This document shows positions 31,436 to 40,076 of a stretch of 64,000 nt of DNA, in pieces. The notes beneath the pieces were generated by a model that was not told where the DNA came from, searched no databases, and was given only the letters and a program-made list of their open reading frames with translations. The DNA lies in NCBI GenBank assembly GCA_947646735.1, contig CANTFK010000189.1:124001-188000 (forward strand), in the 5' to 3' direction. Source of the DNA: Peronospora farinosa (lineage: Eukaryota > Oomycota > Peronosporomycetes > Peronosporales > Peronosporaceae). Each line of letters begins with the position of its first letter. Positions within the stretch are counted from its first letter, which is position 1. A program made the translations under genes and the position numbers.

Positions 31436-33451
31436 GTGCTGGACATTGGAGTGTCTGAGTTGATAAACTCCGATGTCAACAATAATAGTGTCGAGCAGAG
31501 CTCAATGACACTTAGTGGAGCGGCACGTACTTCGTTGAGTGATACTCAAAGTAATATGGAGACACTGGATGTCGGTAATGACATCGGCTCTCGTATAGAG
31601 CAAGTGAAGGTCGATGACCTTGTTAGTGAAGTCACTGGTACTAGTGACCCACTGGGTGTCGGTAATGACATCGGCCCTCGCATAGGGCAAGTAAACGACA
31701 AGGGGTCTGTTGACCTTGGGGATGATAATATCCCAAGTACTTTAAAAAGTACGGTCTCTTCAATGAGACGGCAGCGTCGCCAGATGGCGGCTGCGAGACG
31801 CAAAGCGTCTGTTTTATCGCATAGTAATGTTAATGACCAGTTGTACACCCTGGTCAACGGAGTGACAGGTGATGTAGATGGTGAGGTTGACCTTAAGGCC
31901 CTCCCATCATTAAATGCTCTTTTAGAGCTAGACGAAATGTCTGTGGATGAATTTCATCAGGCCTTGAAGGCAGGTGCTCTATCCGATATGGTGGTCATTC
32001 GACCTAACCTCGAGCTGAACTCATCCTCGCTTGTCGATGAGACAGTCCTTGAAGATACCAAAGCGGCACTAAGTGCACGTATTGGGGCATCTATTCTGAA
32101 AAACCCTTCAGATCCCTACTATCCTTTGGTAAAGGAATTCCAGGACGTGGTGTGTCACGATCCACCGTCGGTTCTACCACCTGATAGGGGCGTACGTCAT
32201 AAAATTGACTTGGTTCCCGGAACCAAATACTGTGTAACACGGCAGTGGCCTTTACCCAAAGAACAGTGTGACGTCATTGACGAGTTCTTTCGTGCAAAGC
32301 ACGCGGCGGGCATGGTGCGTGAGAGTAAATCCCCGCACTCGACACCCACTTTCTGTGTTAAGAAACCAAATGGTAAATGGCGTATCGTTCATGCTTATAA
32401 TAAGCTCAATGCGGCCACTATACCTGCACAGACACCGATACCTAGAAAGGATGTTCTTCAGAACAATATGGTCGATTGTACCATGTACAGTGCGCTCGAC
32501 TTAGTCGATGGTTATTACCAATTGCTCATGCGAGCTAGCGATATTCCGCTTACTGCTGTTAGTAATCCGAGCGGTATGCTCTGGGAGTGGTTAGTAATGC
32601 CCCAGGGGCTATCTAATGCTCCGGCTACGTTTAACCGGTTGGTGACGCAATTGATTCGACCCCATCGAAGTTATGCACAGACGTACTTTGATGACATTTT
32701 TGTCCATAGCCGAGCTGAACATGGGCGGTCAGATATTGAGAGCCATATTGTTCATTTACGAGCAGTGCTCGAGTGCATGCGCACTAATAAACTATATGCT
32801 AATGCATCTAAGTGCATCTTCGGGGCCGAAGAGATTCCCTTTCTAGGGTGCTTCATTGGGAAGCGGGGCCTACGAGCGGATCCCGCCAAAGTCAAAGCCA
32901 TAGTCGATTGGCCTGTTCCACAGTCTCAAAAGGACTTGCGTAAATGGCTTGGCCTTGCCAATTACTTACACAAGTACAGCGAGAATTACGCTGATATGGC
33001 TCGGCCGTTATCCAATCTCCTTAAAAAGGATGTGGAATGGTGTTGGCATGCCGAAGACGAAGATGCTTTTCAAGCGGTGAAGGCGAGCCTTCTACATGCT
33101 CCTATTTTGGCTTTGCCAGACCCTGACCGACCGTTTAGCGTCGTCTGTGACGCATCGGACTTTGCCATTGGCAGTGCTCTGTTACAATCAGATGATAAAG
33201 GCCGTGAGCGTGTAATCGCTTTTGAATCTCGCCAGCTGAAAGCTGCACAAAAGAACTATCCAGTTCATGACAAAGAGCTACTTGCGATGAAGTATGCCCT
33301 GGTCAAATTCAGAGTTCATCTGCTGGGCTCAAAGCCTTTTGTGATTTATACCGATCATGCGTCGTTACGCACTGCGACTCAGTCGCCGCATCTCTCGCAG
33401 AGAATGGCCAGATGGCTGTCATTCTTTGCCGAATATAATTTTGAGGTATAA
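31436..33451 (+). pseudogene. pol: Element 2 linker, reverse transcriptase and RNase H
   Basis: A 671-codon frame. Residues 1-230 form an acidic linker with a short internal repeat ([35 protein letters not shown]). RT follows at about 250-560: [89 protein letters not shown] (catalytic YFDD) and [15 protein letters not shown]. RNase H starts with [20 protein letters not shown] and reaches [20 protein letters not shown]. The frame ends at a TAA (33449-33451) where sister copies have Glu in VEYKPG, so this is a point nonsense change. RT active residues are intact. Confidence 0.85.
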
Positions 33452-33475
33452 TATAAGCCGAGCAAGCAAACTGCT

Positions 33476-33871
33476 TTGGCTGATGCGTTGTCACGCAGAC
33501 CTGACTATGAGCTTGCTCATGTGACGACGTTTTCGTCTTCTATCACAGATCTCATTCGTACGGCGTATGCTAAAGATGATCACTGTATAGCGTTGCTACA
33601 TGCTCTTGGCAGTGAGGAGTTTAAAGACACGGACATTAAATTGTCGGCACGATTATGTGCAAGCCTCCATCGATATTCTATCGATGAGGGGCTGTTGTAC
33701 TATCGTACAGATGTAGCGGATCCTCCGCGTATTGTGGTTCCTCATGACGAGGACCTGAAGTATCGTATCCTCAATGAGGTACATGACACCGCCATCGGTG
33801 GTCATTTGGGTCGCGAAAAGACCTATGGGGCAGTATGCCAAAGTTATTGGTGGCCCAAATTATACAAATGA
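33476..33871 (+). pseudogene. Element 2 RNase H end and integrase zinc finger
   Basis: In the same frame class as the upstream polyprotein after its stop: ADALSRRPDYELAHV, then SLHRYSIDEGLLYYRTD, PHDEDLKYRILNEVHDTAIG and GHLGREKTYGAVCQSYWWPK. It ends in a TGA at 33869-33871 directly after the codons for LYK, where element 1 has Trp (YRWVDNYI), a second single-base nonsense change. The His ligands of the HHCC motif are here; the two Cys are in the next segment. Confidence 0.75.
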
Positions 33872-34687
33872 GTGAGTACATATGTGCGCACGTGTGAAAC
33901 GTGTCAACGGGTGAAACCCTGGCCCCATTCGGCAGCGCCGCTGGCTAGCTTGCCTATTCCCACTGGGTGCTGGGAGTCCATTAGTATGGACTTTGTATTT
34001 GGCCTACCAAACGATTCGCAGGGCAATACAGGTATTGTGGTCTTTGTTGACCGTTTGAGCAAGATGGCTCACTTAGCGGCTGTGCCAGATTCGATCGATG
34101 GTATGGGTACAGCGGAGCTGTTTATCGATCGGGTGTTTCGCCAACATGGCTTGCCAGTGGCAATTGTTTCTGATCGTGATCCGCGTTTTACGAGTAAATT
34201 TTGGAAGTCCGTCTTCCAGGTGCTGGGCACCCGTTTGGACATGTCCACAGCGGATCATCCGCAGACCGATGGTCAAACTGAACGCGTAAATCGCGTTGTT
34301 GAAGATATCCTACGCAGCGTTTGTGCTGAAACGCCTAAGCGTTGGAGCGCTATGCTCCCTGTAGTTGAGTTTGCTCTCAATAACTCCGTGCACGCCTCTA
34401 CCGGCTACACTCCGTTCTATGTGAATGGTCTTACACACCCACGCGTTCCGTTAACGCTACCACCGAGTGGTTCAGGGCTTGGTGGGGGAGAGGTTGCCGA
34501 TCGGCTTGCTGATGTCAGCCCTAATACTGTAAAGAAACAGGTGAATGCGTTTCTCGCAACGAGACTGAATGTCTTACGACATGTGCGTGACGCAATGACC
34601 GATAGGCAAGAAAACAAAAAGAACATGCGTATGCTAAAAGCAGAAGTTGTATTAATGATTATGAGGTCGGAGACCAAGTATTATTAA
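33872..34687 (+). pseudogene. Element 2 integrase core
   Basis: Continues in frame after the TGA for 271 codons: VRTCETCQRVKPWPHSAA (Cys ligands), SISMDFVFGLPNDSQGN (first Asp), VAIVSDRDPRFTSKFW (second Asp), DHPQTDGQTERVNRVVEDIL (Glu), VVEFALNNSVHASTGYTPFY. The D-D-E triad and zinc ligands are intact. The frame ends at 34687, shifted from the C-terminal segment. Confidence 0.8.
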
Positions 34688-34737
34688 ATGCTAAAAATCT
34701 ACCTACCAATGTAGTATCCGCTGTCTCTACGACGAAG

Positions 34738-35310
34738 TTGCGCCCGCGCTTTATCGGACCCTTTAAGGTCATTGCCAAGAAAGGCACAGCGTATACGCTT
34801 AACTTGCCGCGCAAATTGCGTACACATCCTGTGTTCTATGTCGCCATGTTGAAACCTTATCGGGATCCGTCCCAAATAGACGCTAAGGCGCTCGCGCCGA
34901 GCCCATTGGCATTGTCGCGGGACGAAGCATCTGCGCCAACATGTCAAGCTGACCCTGCATTCGGGTCCGACTCTCTTCCAGGGACTCCAGCCGGGAGTTC
35001 ATCGTCTGCCTCTCCTCACGAAGGGACCGCACCTCCTGAACAAGCTCGGCATGAGCTTGTACCGATACACCGGCCTCCTCCTCCTTTGCTCGATGCGCAG
35101 GGGAACCTGCAGTTCCACGTGGAGCGTCTACTGCAGAAGCGTCGCCTCCATGGCCAAAACCAGTATCTGGTGAAGTGGCGGGGTTATCCCGAATCGTGGA
35201 ATTCATGGGAGTTTGAGACTCCCCTTCGGCAGGACTGCTCATACGCCGTGGACGTTTTTGAGCGTCGTGCGAAGGGTCTGCCTGTTGGCGCTGACGCTTC
35301 TCACCAGTAA
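34738..35310 (+). pseudogene. Element 2 integrase C-terminus and chromodomain
   Basis: A 190-codon frame: RFIGPFKVIAKKGTAYTLNL and RTHPVFYVAMLKPYRDPSQ (C-terminal module), a Ser/Ala/Pro-rich linker (about residues 45-118), then the chromodomain PPLLDAQGNLQFHVERLLQK, GQNQYLVKWRGYPESWNSWE and YAVDVFERR. The chromodomain looks intact. From 34883 on, the segment is antisense to the 435-codon gene. Confidence 0.75.
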
Positions 35311-36252
35311 TGGTGGGCGTGGGCGTGGGCGGGTTAGCGGCCTCGGCCTGTCGTGGACTCGCGGCTACAGGGGTAGCCGAAACATTAGGCTGCTGGGTAG
35401 CAGGCGCATAATGCGTTCGTTGGGATTTCAACTTTCCCCGGGCCTTCAATTTAGCGTAATCATAACGCATCTTCCGCTCAAGTCGAACATCTGCCACATC
35501 GGCACTTGTCCGTAGGGCCCACATGCTGCTTAAACGTCGCGCATAATGCGCCCAGCGGCTGAAAGCCGTGTCTTCTTCGTCCTCGGTTTCCCCCGCGAAC
35601 AGAAGGATGGGAACACCCTTTATGGGAGGGACTGGCGCACCGCGCACTTGCCTTATAAGGCATGCCAAGTATTGGCTTTGTGTAGTGATGTGGGGTTCCA
35701 GATATCGTTGTCGAAGTGCCGTGCGCGTGGCAACATCCTCAGGAGAAATGGCCTCAGGCCTAATGGTCCAACCAGAAAGGGAATGCCCAGATGCTTCCTT
35801 TAGGCGTTCTTCCACTGTAGGTGGCTTGAACCTGTACTGTCGGTGGTCCTGCAGTCTTGTCATATTCTTCGTCCGGCGCTTGGCGCCTTCCTCTTGGTCG
35901 ATGGACCGCTGTTGCTGCTCGTCGAGTGGGTTAGTAACCGTCGCCGTTGATGATACGTCAGGCGGGTCACGTAACGCTGTTAGCGCATCTGCTGCACCAC
36001 GTTCAGGGAACGGATTCGGTGCATGACGAGTGTCATCTTCACCCGTGAGGGTGGCTAAAGGGGACCCATCGGGTCCCACAAAGACGGTGTCACTTTCGTA
36101 ATCAACCGCTTCGTCAAGGTCGTCTTCAATGAGGTCCCGAAGAGTCTGTGACTCACTATCGGGAGGCGTCGTGTTATGTGCCGTGAACAAACCGTGAGTT
36201 TTTAAACGTTCGCTAAAGCACTACCTCTACGAGGAAAGATGTCGAGTGACAT
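34883..36252 (-). CDS. Antisense accessory gene of element 2 (about 435 aa)
   Basis: On the strand opposite to gag-pol, between pol and the 3' LTR, a frame of 435 codons is open from about 36190 to 34883. It has no ATG at its left edge. An ATG at 36252, 32 bp from the LTR, opens a 16-codon frame (MSLDIFPRRGSALANV) that would enter the long frame if one base changed in the T run near 36199-36203, so the start is probably frameshifted; the next in-frame ATG is at residue 110. Layout: acidic N-terminus (1-100), basic patch (EGAKRRTKNM), helical core (about 115-255, with VPILLFAGETEDEEDTAF), a basic bipartite stretch (EKRQRQQADPSHDAQKRPRR, 297-316), a disordered part, and a C-terminal coiled coil (about 366-423: AELVQEVRSLREERQTMNSR, MQGQLDMLAQML). 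The order of parts matches the element 1 gene, and PVVLRSNETADEYE there resembles PILLFAGETEDEED here. Family unknown. Confidence 0.7.
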
Positions 36253-36270
36253 TCTATGGGAACGTCAGTC

Positions 36271-36283
36271 TGGTGTGGGAGGG
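36271..36283 (+). promoter_or_regulatory. Element 2 polypurine tract
   Basis: TGGTGTGGGAGGG directly precedes the 3' LTR start TGTAACGGGG. Confidence 0.75.
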
Positions 36284-36924
36284 TGTAACGGGGTTACACG
36301 ACGGTTGTAGCGTCTTTCCGAGAGTTTACGCTTAAACTCTCCTTTCTATTGCATATAATGCATTATTATACTTCTCTTTAGAGAGGTATTAAGTATGAGC
36401 GTTATAATACGGTATTCGGTAATACCGTATCTTATCGATTGGGATTCGATAAATCACTAACGCTGTATTAAGTACATCATACACAGATGTTTAGACGATA
36501 CGTCGTCCAATAGCAAAGTCTGCATATAATAATTACTATTATAGTAATTAATCTAGTGTAGTGTACTTAGAGTAGGACTATTCATAAAATCTTAAAGCAT
36601 AAATATAATCAGTTCTCCTTTTGAGTTTAAGATCGCAAGTCGTTCTGACTTGTTCTCTTGTGCACTTCGTGCGTTGGTTCTCTGAACCCTTAAGCTTCTA
36701 GCTTGTTCTTGCACTCTGTGCGTTGGTTCTCTGAACCTTAAGCATATTGCTTGATTGATTAAAAGTCTCTTTCCTAGTTCCTTAGAACAGGGTGACTTTA
36801 AGTCGTTTAATTAGTTCCTCAGAACTAAGTGGCTTTTAGCCTTCACTCTATTTAGTTCTCTAGAACTAAGAGGCTTCCAGCCGAAAGTCTTCCTCTGGCT
36901 AAAGAGCTGTGTAGCTCCGCTACA
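36284..36924 (+). repeat. Element 2 3' LTR
   Basis: Same edges as the 5' LTR. About 17 differences were seen, including several clustered near 36742-36900 and a change that shortens the long stem from 12 to 10 bp (36411-36430 region). Confidence 0.95.
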
Positions 36925-36929
36925 TGTAT

Positions 36930-37251
36930 CTTATATAGTTAAACTACTAATGTGTTATAACTTGTCTTAACTATATCAAACTACAACTATATATGTCGAC
37001 TACTTGCCCTCCACTCATTGCGCGCGTCCATCCTTCATTGGCCAGCGCTTTGGCTGATATCATGGCTTATATCAGCCAGTAAGATGGGCGCATCTTCAAC
37101 TTTTAAAGATACGACGACAATTTTTGCATAAAGGTAAAAATGTTGAATAATATTAGTTAAGATGATTTTGAGAATATTATTACCTAAGATAATAATCACA
37201 TTGGCACTTTATGTTTGTGCCAATGTCATGTAACGGACTCACCTCGCTACA
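36930..37251 (-). repeat. Element 3 right (5') LTR, second part
   Basis: Continues the LTR interrupted by element 2 and ends CTCGCTACA at 37251. Hairpins TGGCTGATAT/ATATCAGCCA (37051-37078) and ACATTGGCAC/GTGCCAATGT (37198-37226) correspond to hairpins in the left LTR with paired base changes. Confidence 0.75.
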
Positions 37252-38270
37252 ATGAATTATTGCATCCAGCCATGCGGTGAAATACTTCTACGATTAATAA
37301 CAAAGTTATTCTGCCACGACTGAAATGCTATTAGCATAGCGGTAGTCAATTACTCATCGAATGAGAATATTCAAATTTTCGCTTCGGAGCCATTCGGCGC
37401 GTTTGGGGAACTTGATATATTTCTTTACAATCTCAAAAATATTAGAGACCCATGAAGAGTTCGATTCGTCTATACCTCCTTTTCGTATAGTTTTTAAACA
37501 AATTGCTGCAGTGCGTCCTGCTTAACCTTCGAAAGATCGAAGGGAGCACGAAAGCTTGGGACCACATCAGGCTTCATTTGCAACTGGAAGTTAAATGATT
37601 GCGCTTAAAAATTTAATGGGGAGGTGTTTCGGAAATTTGTCCTTGCACTTGCCAGACTGGTTTCAACTCCTGCCGTATTTATGATTTTTCTACGTTGGTA
37701 ACCATCAAAGTGATAAGCTCCATCAAAGGGGCATTTTTTATCTTCTTTTGGAAGGTCATACCATTTACGCCTTCGAACTTCTTGTTGGCTACAACTATAA
37801 TATGTTGTGTACGCCACCTATCTGTAAGTTGTTCTTGGTGAACCATAATTGACCAAATATTGAGCCATGTGTCTTATTCCGCAAACTGCATCAATAGGAA
37901 ATCTATACCATCTATATGAATGACATCTTCCACTCTCTTCGTTGGATAATTTAATTTTTACGTTCCATTGAATGACGCGATTGTACCTTCTGCGCGCTTA
38001 GGACTTTTGATGTCATACTAGGTTTTATTAGGTATACTAACGCACCAAAGTCGGACAAAATTTGACGAATTTGTTCTAATGACACTATCCCGCACTAGAA
38101 GTCGGCTTTGAGCTGGTATGTCCGATCCAAAGCTACTATATTCTAAGCCAATAGATTCTACCCCAGTCTTTATTTGGACCTCTACAATATTAATCGTGAC
38201 ACGCGTGGAAACAAATGATTCTTGTTCGTCCTTTTCGTCTTCAAAACTGTCCATATTGTTGACATCCTCC
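37252..38270 (-). pseudogene. Degenerate RT-bearing retroelement remnant of another family
   Basis: Minus-strand pieces in several frames resemble the N-terminal part of a reverse transcriptase unlike those of elements 1-3 and A: PDVVPSFRAPFDLSKVKQDA (about 37510-37580), GIDESNSSWVSNIFEIVKK (about 37410-37470) and IDYRYANSISVVAE (about 37307-37350, the R-x-x-[IV]-D-Y-R box). Between 37600 and 38254 further short frames (for example KWYDLPKEDKKCPFDGAYHF) may be the part before RT; I cannot assign them. Many stops; clearly dead. Confidence 0.5.
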
Positions 38271-38315
38271 TACGCACAGCTCAACCATACCTTTAATCGC
38301 CTCGCGCCATTATAG

Positions 38316-39655
38316 GGCTCATTAAGGGTGATATAGACGCTTACGATTAACACGTGCGATACCTTGTTAGTTGTATCGTGCTTAATTGAATAGATGAACA
38401 CACGCAAATTACTGTACTCATCAAGGGTCTGACAGATGTTCTTGTCAAGACCCACCTGTTCCGTTTGGGATTGGAGTCGCTTGATTAAGCGATCTCTGCA
38501 TCGAAAAAGGACGACTTCAGCCTGCAAGAGGCTCATGCCCACTCGGGATACTATCGTCCACCGTGAAAACAGGAAAGCGGATGTCCAGAGCCACTGGACC
38601 TCTCCTATGTAGAGAGCGAGGTCGCTCGCTCTCCAGGATACAAGCGATCGCATAAGTGCAATTGCTGTAAAAAGATGGGTAACTACGTTTATGAGTGTAG
38701 TGCCCACACCCTGTGTCTCGTAACAATGGGAGTGACGATCGTTCGTCTTCCAATAAGGGCTAGAGACGTGGGACCCACGCTGCTGCAAAATCGCAACAAC
38801 TTGGTGGACCATAAAAAACGGTCGGGGTCAGAGGGATGCCCTACTGATCCATTAACGTTAAGAAACTTTACGGGACTCCTGACGATGGCTGCTTAAAAAA
38901 CACACAGTCACTGTGTGTTGCCGCTCCTAGTAGTTAGGTATCCCTCATCACCTTGAAGATCGAAGTGACACAGAACATGTCACTTCGCGCCCTAGTTGAT
39001 TCTGGGGCGTCGAACTACTTTGTTCGATGCCAGTCGCTAGATGATCGAAGGCTCACATATGTTAAGTGCAAGACCCTTCCAACGAGGCTGACGGTGCGCC
39101 TTGCAACTTGCGCATCCGTAACAGTAAAGAAACGTGTAGTGGGAATTCACTACACGCTTGAAGGCAAAAAGTACGATGATGATTTCATCGTACTCGACCT
39201 GGATGACAAATTTGATGTCATCCTAGGATTACCATGGCTCAGAAGGTACAAGCCATGGGTCAGCTGGCAGCATCGAGCTGTGAAGATGCCTGTCGCTTGT
39301 TCATCAGATGGCCATCCAATGAACGTCTGGAGCGTTTACAAGCGTGTAAATGTACTACGAGTGAGGGTGATGGACTCACTTGTGTTTCGGTCGCTAGTAC
39401 GACTGCACAAGAACTCAGTGTGACCGACAGTCACACTGTGGAGCAATCTGCCGGCGGCTGTGCAAAAGCACAGGCAGCGCCGAAGTTCCACCACTCGAAT
39501 AAGTCGAGAGGACCGGGACATGAATGCTCGCCTAGGGGGCAGCATTTACAGAAGAGCAAACCGGTTGCCCAGAAGCGGTAACACGGTAATACTAGATCAA
39601 CTGGATAGTTGATCGTAGAGGATCTCGCTGTGGTTGCGCAGCCACAGCATGAGGA
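38316..39655 (+). repeat. Inverted repeat arm 2 (copy of element 3 gag/protease)
   Basis: A nearly identical reverse copy of 26965-28330 containing the gag end with the His-less knuckle and the protease. It has no LTR, PBS or pol around it: one end stops near the RT remnant, the other 420 bp upstream of the glycosyltransferase gene. It is therefore a duplicated fragment and not an independent full insertion. Confidence 0.85.
38953..39423 (+). pseudogene. Protease of the inverted fragment
   Basis: A 156-codon copy of the element 3 protease with active site SLRALVDSGASNYFVRCQSL and KFDVILGLPWLRRYKPWV. It is isolated from gag and RT, so it cannot act in a polyprotein. The frame remains open, which fits a young duplication. 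Confidence 0.7.
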
Positions 39656-40076
39656 AGTCTATGGAATTAGTTTCATCGATTTTGAGGGAATAACTCCCCA
39701 GTAAAAAGTACTAACCTTTGGCGCGATTGAGCTAAAGTTCGATTGCTAATCTAAGCATTTATAATGGTGGTAGTCAATAGCATTAGATTGTGTATAATTC
39801 CAAGCCTTCTTTGTTCACAACGTTCCTGCACCAGCATGGCACGAAATTTGATGAAATTTTACCTAATAATGTATGGCTGATGTTTTCTGTAAAATATTAG
39901 AAAAGCGAATATTTGCTTTAATACTATCTTTTCGAAGTGAATTGTTTATACTACAGTATAAGAAGTACTACTGTATGCAGTACTATAAAAAGCTCTATTA
40001 AGTAAATGCAAAAAATCTACTCATATAAGTACTTCCCGTCCTATAACGTATTAATCGTCCCCTCAGTCAAAGCATA
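39656..40076. other. Upstream region of the glycosyltransferase gene
   Basis: About 420 bp of AT-rich sequence between the retroelement fragment and the gene at 40077. No open frame or repeat of note. It must hold the promoter, so the retroelement fragment ends just upstream of a host gene. No clear initiator motif could be singled out. Confidence 0.4.

Larger units (their letters stand above)
29164..36924 (+). mobile_element. Element 2: full-length Ty3/Gypsy chromodomain retrotransposon
   Basis: LTRs of 640 and 641 bp (29164-29803, 36284-36924), roughly 97% identical by eye, with perfect 5-bp target duplications (TGTAT at 29159-29163 and 36925-36929). It has a PBS, gag with an intact zinc knuckle, protease, RT-RNase H, integrase, chromodomain and a polypurine tract in order. 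The sense genes carry two isolated nonsense changes and a few frameshifts. A 435-codon antisense gene lies between pol and the 3' LTR. It is inserted inside the right LTR of element 3, so it is younger than element 3. Confidence 0.95.
22207..37251 (-). mobile_element. Element 3: Gypsy retrotransposon interrupted by element 2
   Basis: Left LTR (22207-22655), polypurine tract, antisense gene remnant, chromodomain remnant, integrase, RNase H, RT, protease, gag, PBS (29007-29015) and right LTR (29018-29163 plus 36930-37251) form a minus-strand Gypsy element of about 7.3 kb once element 2 is removed. The two LTRs are only about 70-75% similar by eye and the flanks (CACAT, ATGAA) do not match. The copy is therefore very old, its ends evolved unusually, or the two ends come from different insertions. 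All genes are broken. Coding and LTR sequence is exceptionally rich in short perfect stem-loops. Confidence 0.75.

Noticed and set aside
22202..37256. Target site duplication for element 3
   Set aside because: Flanks CACAT and ATGAA do not match at any small shift tried.
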